This document shows positions 23,622-33,691 of a DNA stretch of 64,000 bases, one piece after another (position 1 is the stretch's first letter; every line of letters begins with the position of its first letter). Where the stretch lies: positions 1,736,001 to 1,800,000 of the forward strand of contig JARUPY010000434.1 in NCBI GenBank assembly GCA_029817715.1. The letters are read 5' to 3'. The stretch comes from Melastoma dodecandrum (taxonomy: Eukaryota > Streptophyta > Magnoliopsida > Myrtales > Melastomataceae). Both the position numbers and the translations under genes were made by a program. The notes below the pieces were generated by a model. That model ran no database searches, had not been told where the DNA came from, and saw only the letters and a list, made by a program, of their open reading frames with translations.

Positions 23622-23740
23622 AAGATTTTCTTTCACGTCCCTTCTCCTTCACGTCTCTTGAAGATTTTCCTTCACGTCTCTTGAAAGATTTTCTTTCACG
23701 TCTCTTGAAGATTTTCTTTCACGTCTCCTTCAGATCCGTC
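23600..23740. repeat. Hairpin with internal tandem repeats
   Basis: Positions 23600-23625 and 23715-23740 are a perfect 26-base inverted repeat. The space between is filled with about four units of the type TTTTCTTTCACGTCTCTTGAAGA. The arms copy coding sequence (a GATCTGAAGGA repeat unit) that recurs at 23804-23815, so the structure looks like a fold-back duplication of viral coding repeats. Confidence 0.9.
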
Positions 23741-23758
23741 TAAAATCTTCAAAAGAAG

Positions 23759-25532
23759 ATGGCAGATCCAAAGGAGGAAAGCTCCAAAGGAGATGTGAAA
23801 ATGGCAGATCTGAAGGACAAGGTAAAAGCGGAGTCACAGGAGAAAGCCAGGAAGAAGAGGAAAGCCAAGAGGCTTAGGTCTTCTGGTCCCAAGGAGGATA
23901 ATCCTGCAAAGGAAGGTCCTAATAAGGACGGTAAGGTTGAGCAACCTTGGTGGTTTCCACTAACCACGATCCAGTTCAATTACTGTCGAGATCACCTAGC
24001 CAAAGAACAGAAAATCTCTATCAACCAGGCTGTAAAGCTCTATAAAAGTCTATTGGAGATGCAGAGAGAGCAGAAAGAGCAGAAAGGCAGAAGAGAGATT
24101 TAAGGCTTTAATTGACGAGCCAATCCAAGAGGTAGACCCTGAACCAAGGGGAGAACTTGAGGAAGCGGCTGCAATGGAGTGTGAGCAATACTTCGATTTT
24201 GGTAGTGCTTACGCATCGATGGAAGGTAATCTTGAGAAGAAAGAGAACCTTGAGGAAGCAATTCCTTCTAAAGACTCGGTTAAAGAGTCTGGTGAAAACG
24301 TTCACGGTGACAGGAGTCACAATGGCAAAGGCCATGTTGGAGAAATCCAAGAGGATCTGAGTGGATCCTGGTTTTTTGATCAAAACTCATTCGAGGATGA
24401 ATCCCTAAGTTGGGATGCGTCAGTAGTCTGCGGAGGACTCATAGGTGGCATCAAACATGATGACAAGCGTCAAGTTGAGTATTTCGCAAAAAAGACAGTT
24501 GAGTATATCAAAGACCTGGAGTATAAGCTATCGATTATGGCTTCAGGTGAGGAGGAGCTGTCCAAAATTGAAAAAGAAAGACAGCAGATTTTCTCCACAA
24601 CAATGTCGATAATACCAGGGGATGTCAAAAATTACGAAGTCCCAAAGGTAGTAGTAGACATGAGTGAATCCTCGCTTGAGGAGAACGCTGTACTGCAACC
24701 GTATCTACACTGGATATCGGGGAAGTGGCCGTCTCTGAGAATTCATTCAGACATGGTGGGAATAGCAGCACCTTACGTACATGCTGGGTTTGTAGACATC
24801 CTGGAGATCGATAGATCTGAACCAGAGTGTATGGAACCACTGCCTATGTTAGTAAGGTACGTACTCGGATGCCTAGGCTATGGACCAAAATACGCCACGG
24901 CATTGATTACTAGTACGATAAGGGAGGAGGAAGACCATCCGCAGTATGGGAAGGTAATACTTCAGAATCTGCAAGTATGGGACATCCACCCTTGTGAGAG
25001 TAGACGTCTGGTGGAACCTCAACGACGGGACCTCGATCTGAGAGGTTTATGGCGAAAATATTACAAGGACAAAACAGTCCGGAAAGCCATAAAGGTTGAG
25101 TTTCTTAAGGATGTGTTGGAGCATGTGTTAGCCCGTAAGGACGAATACTACGTGCTCTGTGACGGTATAATTACCGTCACGATTCTTCGGTCAGATCTAA
25201 GCCTCATCGACGAACAAGCAGGAGACCGAGGATGGCAGAGAATGCTCGAACTTCTAGATAGTTTCTGGAGGCGAGAGAACTCTGAGTTACACCTCCGAAC
25301 CGACACCTTCGAGGTTTGGAGTAAGATTGCTGATTTCACAGACAAGACCCTAAATCAGCAAATTGAATATGATGAGAGAGCCCAACAAATCCTTAAGACG
25401 GTTCAAGAACCACAGAGACTCTCAGAAAAAGAAGAGGTTGGCAAGGCTTCACGCGCCAACAACAATGAAGGAATCTCCCAAGACAATGCACCAATGCAGA
25501 CGGGAGAAGACAACTGTATAAAGTTAGACTAG
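23759..25532 (+). pseudogene. Pararetrovirus 1 large ORF in transactivator position
   Basis: Two open pieces belong together: 23759-24103 and about 24106-25532, with a frame change near 24090-24105. The first starts with Lys/Glu-rich repeats, then PWWFPLTTIQFNYCRDH and a helical segment with KLYKSLLEMQ. The second, about 470 residues, has a mixed alpha/beta core with WISGKWPSLRIHSDMVGI, MLVRYVLGCLGYGPKYATAL and ITVTILRSDLSLIDEQ, and ends in a polar tail. The place, directly upstream of the promoter, is where caulimovirids carry the transactivator/viroplasmin gene. I do not see the usual viroplasmin signature, so the function stays unassigned. Confidence 0.55.
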
Positions 25533-25629
25533 GACATTTTTGTCGGTCATTAGGACCCCACTAACTTTTGTAACAGTTTAGATTCCTTTTACTCTTGAGC
25601 TGACAAACAGTGCATAGGCACCAGCTCCT

Positions 25630-25665
25630 TTGTGTATATATTCACAAGCACTCTACCTCATTTGG
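25630..25665 (+). promoter_or_regulatory. Probable pregenomic RNA promoter
   Basis: TGTATATATTCACAAG at about 25632-25647 is a TATA box just downstream of the last large viral ORF and about 900 bases upstream of the primer-binding site. That is where caulimovirids place their 35S-like promoter. Transcription start would be near 25665 (inference). Confidence 0.55.
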
Positions 25666-25748
25666 GGAGGCAATCTGAATAGAGAATTTTCTCTCTCAAA
25701 AATTTTTGAGTAAGAAATCTTTGATTGTCCTCCAGAAGAAAATCTAAA

Positions 25749-25820
25749 ATGAAAAACTTCGATCTCAAATCAGAGTTGAAGTTTTCTCTGATTGTTCTTC
25801 GAAAAATACCTTATGACTAA
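25749..25820 (+). CDS. Short leader ORF (23 residues)
   Basis: ATG at 25749 to TAA at 25818-25820, inside the presumed RNA leader about 85 bases after the likely start site. Caulimovirid leaders carry such short upstream ORFs, the first often setting up ribosome shunting. The neighbourhood holds complementary GATTGTYCTTC/GAAGA-type runs that could fold. The role is inferred from position only. Confidence 0.4.
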   Translation: MKNFDLKSELKFSLIVLRKIPYD

Positions 25821-26133
25821 ACCTTGTAAGGCTAAGCCATCGGGCTGAAACCTTGGATGAGGAGTGTCTATATAAGTCCCTCATGTTATGGGCATTTGGA
25901 TGACACAGAAGAGCCTCTCCATTGCCTTCTCTAAGTTTTTGAGAAGAAGACTCTTGAAACTTAGTTTTCTGAGTTCTCTTGGTGCGGAAGGTTGGTGAAC
26001 CCTCTGAGCGATTCGATTAATGTATGATAAGCATCTTTATAGTTTAAAATTGTTTATGTTGTTCTTTCAATTCTGAAAGAAGATCTTGATTAAGGCAACT
26101 TAATTAAGGTGGTGCAAGTGCACGAGTCATTCT

Positions 26134-26340
26134 ATGACTGATTGTCCTAACCTAGATCTTCTGCATTTAGATCACGGGGTTGGCAAAGATTCTACTACTG
26201 GTCTTCTTAATACCATAGTAGATCGTCTTGAACATCTATCGGCACATATATTACAAATATCAAAGCAGATAGAGAGTTATTCTAAGAAATTAGAAGAACT
26301 GACTCTAGTACAGAGTGAATTCGAGGAATATTTCCTTTAA
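26134..26340 (+). CDS. Small coiled-coil ORF in pararetrovirus 1 leader
   Basis: 68 residues from the ATG at 26134. Residues about 20-60 have heptad-like spacing of Leu and Ile (LLNTIVDRLEHLSAHILQIS and on to LEELTLVQ), predicting a coiled coil. Size and coiled coil recall caulimovirid virion-associated proteins, which form tetrameric coiled coils, but it lacks an obvious basic tail. It lies between the promoter and the primer-binding site, so it would be an upstream ORF of the pregenomic RNA or the first gene of the circular genome. It is intact. Weakly supported as a true protein. Confidence 0.45.
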   Translation: MTDCPNLDLLHLDHGVGKDSTTGLLNTIVDRLEHLSAHILQISKQIESYSKKLEELTLVQSEFEEYFL

Positions 26341-26538
26341 GGCAAGTCTAATCTCGGATTTGCGGCAAGTTCAAAATACTCGAACGAGTATTTGAGGTTG
26401 GTGGAACACCGACGTCAAAGACAATTGAGAAAAACATCTTAAGTTCGATTCCTGTCAATACTGAGGAATATCTAGCATGCTGATATCTAACTCTTCAGGG
26501 AGTTAATTTGCATCGCTCATTATCCTCATATTTATCAT

Positions 26539-26552
26539 TGGTATCAGAGCCG
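26539..26552 (+). other. Pararetrovirus 1 primer-binding site
   Basis: TGGTATCAGAGCCG matches the initiator tRNA-Met primer site used by caulimovirids. Viral similarity ends within about 30 bases downstream, where a gypsy gag relic begins, so the integrated copy ends at the point where minus-strand DNA synthesis starts. Confidence 0.85.
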
Positions 26553-26639
26553 CTTAAGAAAAATTTCCTGATTTAGTCTTGAAGGATTAATTTTGGGTTA
26601 AGAAAAGGATAGGAGAAAACTGCCGTAAAACGATAATAT

Positions 26640-27395
26640 TGAAACTCGCAGCCGTAAAAGTCAAAATTGTTTTGGGGACCACCATAAAAGGGAACATTTC
26701 TCGAGTTTTTGACATTTGAATCATGTTCCCCACGTGTCGAAATGGTGTAGAAATGATTCTGAAATTGTTTCTCCAATTGCTCTTGACTGCAATAGTACCC
26801 AACTTGAGATCGATGTACAAGTCAAAAGTAATTTCTTTTAGAAAATAGACGAATTGTTTAATCATTAGATATTCATTTCTTCTTGCATTAGTACATGTTC
26901 CAACAAAATAAGTCACGTGTTGCCTTGGGTTCCTCTTTCCATTGAATTATTGAAAGTACGGGGGTTAATAACTCAAAGGTATTTTCAGTCTCTCTATCCT
27001 CTTATTGTAAGGCTAGTAGTACGCTAAAGATGATGAGAATTTACCCTCGTATTCATTTGCCAATGCTTCCTTTATCGGTTCATTCATTGTTTTAGTCAAA
27101 GTGGATTATCATTAATAGTGGGAACTCTACCTACATCGACTCCCTTTCCTTTGTAAACTTAAATATGTGAACTTCTCTCCGCAAATGTCTTATCAGCTTA
27201 TTTATTTTCGAGCTTGTTAACAATGTATCCCATTTATTGATCTCTTTCTTTCATGTAACCAATCATTGCTTCTAATGGTATTGGGAGAGTCGTGACCTAG
27301 TCTTCAACTGAATGACTGTTTGCCGCCACCACCTGCGTAATTGCGAAATCCTTTGCCAAATCAGGAGTGCAATCCAATGAAAAATCACTTGAGGT
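26640..27395 (-). pseudogene. Degenerate Ty3/gypsy gag
   Basis: Minus strand from about 27395. It reads DCTPDLAKDFAITQVVAANS, then EAMIGYMKERDQ, NKLENK, a KGKGVDVG block, and further on NPRQHVTYFVGTCTNARRNE with FLKEITFDLYIDLKLGTI. This is the N-terminal and core Gag of a plant gypsy lineage, recognised from the block order (VVAANS, MKERDQ-MNKLENK, YKGKGVDV, GNPRQHV-HFVETC, KQFV-LKG-AFDWY). At least six stops and one or more frame changes. No pol sequence follows; it ends at the pararetrovirus edge. Confidence 0.7.
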
Positions 27396-28313
27396 GTTGC
27401 TGTTGAACTAACCAATGGTACAAGAGATGTTGTAGCCCTATTGAGAATTGGACCTAAGAATCTCTATTGTTTTATCATTTATTTATAAAAATAAATAAAT
27501 AAATAACAAATAATTTATAGAGATTTGTGTCTTCATCCACTCTCTCGTCACCCTCCCATCACTCTACCCTAACTAAAGTGAATTCATTATATAAAAATTA
27601 AGGGATTACAAAATATGTACCAAGATACACACTTCTACTAAAGTGTGCCTAAAACAATCCACATGATTTCTTACCATAACGAATTTGAAGAGAATAAATG
27701 TGATCCAGATCAGTTAATTTCAGTATGATATATTTAGTTTGGCACTGATAGACCTAAGCGCGTCCTTCTTGGCACACACTAGAAAAATTTCAGTCAAACG
27801 AATCTTGCTGCATCTAGATGGGTCCAAAACCCACACATAGAAATATACTACAAAAGCATCATATCATTTATTTAAATTAAGGAAAAATATATGTATACGT
27901 TCTTAGCTTTGAGCCAACGTAAACTTAGTTTGTTGAATAATCTTATCACTAACTTTTATATTGATTTTTTTGTTAATCTTTGATTTAATCATGAGGAAGT
28001 CAAACAAGGCCTTAATATAGTCCGACCCGTGTTCTATAATAGTGGACCTCCATCCTCTCGTTTTCATGTTTCTCCGCATCATCATCCACCTTACTCGTAA
28101 CAGTAGTCCCAAAATAATCCCATCATTCGACCATCATTGATTTTACGTATTTTTTGTACCATCAAAAAATTATAGTCCAACTTCGGCTTCCAACCTACTT
28201 GATCTGGCCATCAAAATTCTATTTAAAATCATACGACGAGATTTCAATATTATTTCCCCTATTTTCAATTTTTTCCTTTTTTGTCGATAAATTAAAACTA
28301 TTTATTATGGCAT
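27396..28313. other. Intergenic, AT-rich
   Basis: Contains an (AAAT)n-type tract near 27485-27515. I see no gene. It may include further unrecognised parts of the gypsy relic to its left. Confidence 0.45.
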
Positions 28314-28321
28314 GTTTGGCG

Positions 28322-29421
28322 TAGGGGTGAAAATGAGCCGAGCCGCTCGCGAGCTAGCTCGGTCAAAGCTCAGTTCGAGCTCGACTTTGACGGAGCTCGA
28401 GCCGAGCTCGAGCCGGTTCGTTCCGGCTCGTTAACAAAACAAGCCGAGACGAAACACTAACAGCTCGAAGGCTCGCGAGCCTAATATTATATAATAAATT
28501 TTAATAATTTATTAATAAAAAATTAATAAAATTACCTAAAAAACTTTTTCCTTCCCCCTCCCCACACTCTGTGGTAAAAGCAAACTCTAAAGAAAAAACC
28601 TCTCTCTCCCTCTCCTTTTGGCGTGGCGATCTCCTCTCTTCATTAGATAAGTGGAAAATAATCGGCCTTTTCATACCTTGTGTCTCGCGAGGATCGGCCG
28701 GAGCGAGCGTCAAAAAGTACCGGAGATGAGCTGGCCAAATTTTATGCCCGCGGGGAAGCGACAGAAAGAAGTGAAGGCGTCATAATCAAGGTATGTTTCC
28801 CATCCCCTTACCCTTTCATATTGTGTTTGGGCATGATGATTCAAAGCACACAAAAATTAATAAAATTACCTAATAAAATTTTAAGATATTTATTGTCTTA
28901 TTATTGTTATGGTGATTGTAATACTCTTTATAATATTTTATATGCAGGTGATGATGCTTGTGATATTATTATGATTGGTAATGAAGTTATATCGTGAAGA
29001 TGTTTTAAGAGTATGATTCTTGTGGTTTGTGATTGTTTTGATAAATCTGGTTCTATTTATGGAGATGTTTTGGGAGAATAGTTTGGAGATGTTTTGGAAT
29101 TATGATTTTGTTGAAATATTTTGACAACATTGTTCATATTTATGTTTTTGAAGTGAACTTTATTATATATGTTTTCGAGCCAATCGAGCCGAGTTCGAGT
29201 CAACGTCAATATATGTATATTTTGAAATCGAGCTCGAGCTTTCGAGCCGAGCTTTGAGCCAAGCTTAGGCTCGATCTACATTCGAGCCTTTCGAGCTGAG
29301 CTCGAGCTCTCCATAATTGGAACGAGCCGAGTTCGAGCTCCAATTATTTGAGCTCGATCGAGCTTGAGCCGAGCTCGAGCCTAGGAGTACTCGATCTCGA
29401 CTCGACTCATTTTCACCCCTA
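28322..29421. mobile_element. Non-autonomous hAT-like element, 1.1 kb
   Basis: Termini are TAGGGGTGAAAATGAG at 28322 and its perfect complement ending at 29421. Flanking 8-bp sequences GTTTGGCG (28314-28321) and ATTTAGCG (29422-29429) agree at six of eight positions, the two differences being G/A, as expected for an old hAT target duplication. Both subterminal parts are dense in GAGCTCGAGC-type palindromes, reverse complements across the element. No transposase is encoded. Confidence 0.8.
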
Positions 29422-29429
29422 ATTTAGCG

Positions 29430-30146
29430 TCGCACGATTAAACAAAAAATTTGACTTAAAATATATAGAAACAAAAATTGATGACAAAATTACATAACAA
29501 ACTAAATTATATCAAAACAGAAAATTAAGTCAAAGTTAGAGGTCATAAATCGACATTTTGTCTTAAATTAAAGATGTGTTTGATTATCGGAGCTTATCGA
29601 AAAGTATTTCTTAATAATTATTGAAATAAAAATGATTATAGAATTAATCGATTAAGTGTTAGGACTTATGTTGTTATTAGTTAATGTTATACTAATAAAA
29701 AGTTTATGGCACGTAAATAAGAATTTTATTTAATTTATAAAGAAAATTTTCTTTCAAGTAAGATTTTGTTTTCTTTTAAGTTTACCTCTAGGTTTAAATC
29801 TACCAGAAAACCTTGAATGACCAATTTTCTTAATCATTATAAAAATAATCATGGCATTTCCAAGTTCTCATATTTTATTGGGTTATTTTATTAGAAGAAA
29901 CATAAAAAAAAAAAAAATTGCGTAGAAATTATTCTTTAAAGAAAAAGAAAATGCATTCAAAAATATTTTAAAAGGGATTTAATGCGAAGAGGACTTTTAT
30001 CCGTCTAAGAAAGCAGTTCTCCATTTTCTGTGAAAGATATATTTTCTATACAACCTCAATGAGCTTTTGCACCACCATTAACCTTGGTCGCCTTGTACGT
30101 CATTGGAACAATAAGACAGAACTAAAAATTATTTATGAGTGATTGA
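29430..30146. other. Intergenic, AT-rich, downstream of HCF164
   Basis: This holds the 3' flank of the minus-strand HCF164-like gene. It has AT-rich sequence with an A run near 29910 and no other feature I can support. Confidence 0.5.
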
Positions 30147-31550
30147 TTATCCATGACTCCTCGGATCAGCAACCTGATGAACTCTTCGAGCCTCGGCACT
30201 TGAGTACTGGCCCACAACACGGGCATGAGGGACCCTTTCCTCACCTCGTGCAAGTGCTTCTACATTGTCCAGGAAGTACTGCCTCGGGAGCCTTCCAACC
30301 ACATTTCCCTCCTCATTCCCCTCTTTATCAAGGAATGCAAAGTGAGGGATGCCCTCGACCCCAAACTCATCGAGTTCCTGCTCCCACTTCGTGTTATCAA
30401 CATTGAGCATCACAAAATTTACTTGATTCCTGAAACAGAAAGGCTAGCAAGTGAAATAGCTGCTCTAATATTAGCGCCATGCAAACCATCCCCGTAAGAT
30501 GAAGCAAACTTACTTGTATTGTTGTTCGACTTTATAAACATCGGGGGCTAATTCCCGACACACTTCACACCAGTCAGCATAAAACTCCACCACTGTAGGC
30601 TTTCCGTTAGAAAGTGCCTGTATGTATTGAAATTCCATAAGCAAGCAAAACATCAACAAATAAGCAAACAATTATGACTTCCGCTACATCCTAGACTTCC
30701 TTTTCTAGGAGACATACTGCAGACACTTTAACAATCTGAATGAATCACTTTCTACCAGCAGACAATATGCCACGACATCGAGCATAACAGAAGGGTCATA
30801 TCAATAACAGAAGATGCCCAATTTATCCTCTTAACATCCCCAGACGGTGATTACTTTATGACAGCATCTTACCTCTTCATATGGCATAGCAACAGCAGCA
30901 AGGTCCTTCAAAGAAACACCAAAGTCGAGCCTGGAGGACAAGAAAAGCCCAACTGCTGCGAGAGTAGAAAGAATGGCTATATTCCTATTCACATCCTTAG
31001 TGGGTAGTTCGGGTAACAGTCCAGCAGCTCCAGAGGGAGCTTCATTGGTCTGCTCCATGACAGGAGACGTCTTAGGCTCGGTATCTGCAATCAACTCACC
31101 CTGCACAACGGAAGGGAGATTTTCACATTACGACTTTTCAATCCACAAAAACAGTGAAGCAGCCATGACCAGGGAAATATACAGAAAACACCAGGATGCA
31201 GGAGGCATGATTATGTGGTGAGCCCTGCCCAAACAGAACCAGAGAAAGGGCTACAAAAAGCTAATCAGGGAAAATCCAATTCAAGACCCAATCCAAACAA
31301 ATGAGGTAAGACAAGAAAGGGGCGATTCCCAAAATCAAAACCCAACCCAGAAGGAACTCAGAAGCACAAAAAAATGAATGGATGAGGTTCACACAGTGGG
31401 GGATGAAGTTTGGGGAGCATCCGTGTCGCTCTTCTGACACCGAATCCCGGAGGTCCATCTCATGGGTTTCCTCGAAACAACGGGGAATACGGGGGGAGAG
31501 CAGGGTCGGAACCTGTGGAGGGCAAGCGGGCTGGACAACGCCGGGGACAT
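30147..31550 (-). CDS. HCF164: Thylakoid thioredoxin-like protein HCF164
   Basis: Four exons on the minus strand: 31550-31395, 31100-30873, 30617-30514 and 30429-30147, all with GT-AG borders and consistent phases, giving 256 residues. Exon 1 is a Ser/Pro/Arg-rich chloroplast transit peptide. Exon 2 carries one membrane segment (about residues 92-108, [16 protein letters not shown]). Exon 3 has the thioredoxin active site WCEVC (Cys145, Cys148). Exon 4 has the cis-Pro region [11 protein letters not shown] and the conserved tail ending SHG. HCF164 sits in the thylakoid membrane with its redox domain in the lumen and passes reducing power for cytochrome b6f assembly. Length agrees with the family (about 260). 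No break is visible; it appears functional. The start is the first ATG that gives a transit peptide in frame with exon 2. Confidence 0.93.
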
Positions 31551-32259
31551 CCCTTCTGACTTTCCTCACCGATTCTTGATTTTACTTTTGTTAACATAAA
31601 ACAATACCTGCCGTGCTTCTCTGTTTCTATGTTTTAGAGATCAGCTTCCAACTCAATTCCATTAACTTTACGGGATTGTTGGTTTTGTGGGTTTCGTATT
31701 TAGCTGCGAGTGCAAGACTCAATTAGAGACAAAGACAAAAAGAATAATTTATTACATTAAAGAAAAACGACGGCTTTTGGTAAAGAGCAAGACATAAAAT
31801 GGGTATTGCTATTAATAGTATATGGATGCTTTGTCATAGTAAATTTATATTTCATTGTTTGAGATTTTCAAAAAGGAAATTCTTCCATCTTATTTACAAA
31901 ATTGAATAAAAAATAATGACTTTATTTTTGCGAAGTTGCCGTTGGTAAGTGTAGCTTTGATAATTCCTCTTCTCAGACACTGCCAGTAATGTCTTTGTTT
32001 GTGCTCCCGATATGCATCTTCTTTGGGAAGTAAAATTCCCCTATTCTCGTAATTTTCACCTCAAGATCATTCTTCAAATCATGTGTTTGAAAAATAAGCG
32101 TCGTGAGTATTTCTTTTCCAAAGATAAAATGGACACAAATAAGAGCAAACCGTTAATTAGAAAATAATGTATACGTAGAACAACAAACAAGAAGGATTGG
32201 CATGATTACGTTCATAAACCAACTCCAAAATCGACACGAGACTAAACTAATGTGGCCTC
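31551..32259. other. HCF164 upstream region
   Basis: This is the promoter and 5' UTR side of the minus-strand HCF164-like gene, AT-rich beyond about 31570. No TATA box is clear enough to name. No other gene seen. Confidence 0.45.
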
Positions 32260-32820
32260 TCAAGAACGCTGACCCTCCGGCACAAGAATACCAGTCACTA
32301 TGGCCGTGGCGGCTACCACCCCCAACCCCTCCGATGCTGCAACGGTACCCGCCTGAGCAATCCTCCCAAAGCTCATCGCCTCCACAAACCCCTTCTCCAC
32401 AGCCTCGAACCCTTCCTTCACGATCATCTCCGCCTCCTCCTCCACCTTCTTCAGCTAGTTCCTTAGCCCAAACAATGGAATGTCCTCCACACAGGTTGGG
32501 TTCCTTCGTAGAAGCAGGGCGCTCGACGTGAGGAAGAGCATTTGCCTCCGTCTTGGGAATGCACGGACTTTGCAGGCCTCAAAGGCTGTATCTGGTCCTC
32601 AGAATGAGTCGGGATTGAGTGGAGGATAGTTGGATGAGCCAAACATGTTGTAGCCATTGCTCTCGGTGGACTGGCCGTGACCACGACTAGAAGATGACAA
32701 ACACTTTATTAGAAGTAAAAAGCTAAGTTGGGTTGTGAAGATTTTCTTTCTGTTTCTTTCCTTGTTTTGGTCGTATGGGTGTCGAATGGAAATGGCGGAG
32801 GGGGAAGTTGTTGAGCACAT
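32260..32820 (-). pseudogene. Probable plastid-protein pseudogene
   Basis: One frame runs from the ATG at 32820 to a stop at 32260, interrupted by two in-frame stops, TGA near 32597 and TAG near 32455. The N-terminus is Ser/Arg/Lys-rich and hydroxylated, like a transit peptide. The middle has a twin-Arg plus hydrophobic run (FPRRRQMLFLTSSALLL) followed by DIPLFGLR, resembling a Tat-type thylakoid signal. The C-terminal part is an acidic helix (VEEEAEMIVKEGFEAVEKGF) and ends in a possible membrane segment (TVAASEGLGVVAATAIVTGI). I do not recognise the family by name. A spliced gene with an intron across the stops cannot be excluded. Confidence 0.4.
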
Positions 32821-33293
32821 GTGAATGTGTGGCTGAGGACTTGGCTTAGATTTATGGCCAACAGGGACGACTCTTACGACAGACTACTTAAATGGGATCA
32901 GCCACTTGAATGCAACTATTAATTAATAGAACAAGATAACTAATCTTTTATGCACAAGCAGCTTATAAGCCAAGATGATACTCCACATTAGTTGTTACTT
33001 AAGGAAACAAGCAGAAAACAGCAGAATAATCGGCGTCATGTCATAAAGACAAATTCATGGTATAAGTCCATAGCTTAAAGTGAATCCACAAGGGGGTCGG
33101 TCAGTCAGGCCGATTTTCTACTGTTGATGCAAGGGAGCTTCCAAGCTATCTATTAACAGCGATGGGTCATAATTCCAGCTACAAGTAGAGCATTTTACAA
33201 AGAGCTCCTCAGTTCAAAAGTAAGAACCCAAGTACCTTCTTAATGCAGTTACCATTTCTGCTCCTCACCTCCGCTAGTCCCTAGACTCATATT
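32821..33293. other. Spacer downstream of NASP
   Basis: Intergenic sequence between the two minus-strand loci, presumably holding the NASP 3' UTR and the upstream region of the 32260-32820 frame. No further feature seen. Confidence 0.45.
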
Positions 33294-33691
33294 TCAAGAA
33301 GCATTGCCATCTCTTTTCTCCTCAGGAATACCCAACTGGGACTTCTTCTTAGTAGGACTAGGCTGGACTGCTCCTGAACTCATCGACACTCGCTTCACTC
33401 CTCGGCCAACAACACCGAGGTCAGTCACCCCAGAACTAGTCCCATTGTTATGAGCAGTGGATACGGTTGGACAATCAAAACCTTCACTATTGTTGCATGA
33501 CGCTACTCGCGAAAAGCTCACCACAGCAGAGGATGATGATGCCTTCTTCTCCATCTCTTTTGCCTTGGCAGATGCAATATCTCAGAAAGGATTGATGTTG
33601 GGTTCGCTGCAAGCTGCTGGAGATCTTCAAGCTACAAGTACCATTCACAAATGCATTCACGTCAGTTCTTCCAATCTGTTCTCATTACTTT

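Larger units (their letters stand above)
17990..26575 (+). mobile_element. Endogenous pararetrovirus 1 (Caulimoviridae, genus unclear)
   Basis: About 8.6 kb, close to one caulimovirid genome. Order: coat protein with a zinc knuckle (18047); an overlapping frame with movement protein, aspartic protease, RT and RNase H (19632-23257); a Lys-rich double zinc-knuckle ORF (23184); a large ORF in the position of the transactivator (23759-25532); promoter (about 25634); leader; primer-binding site (26539). There is no integrase and no LTR, which separates it from retrotransposons. Coat protein upstream of movement protein recalls cavemoviruses and solendoviruses, but movement protein in one frame with RT does not fit those genera as I know them. 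The copy is inactive: nonsense codon, duplication and frameshifts as listed for each gene. Confidence 0.8.

Noticed and set aside
28680..28997. 105-codon open frame inside the hAT-like element as a transposase
   Set aside because: No hAT dimerisation or BED-finger motif; low-complexity AT-rich translation.
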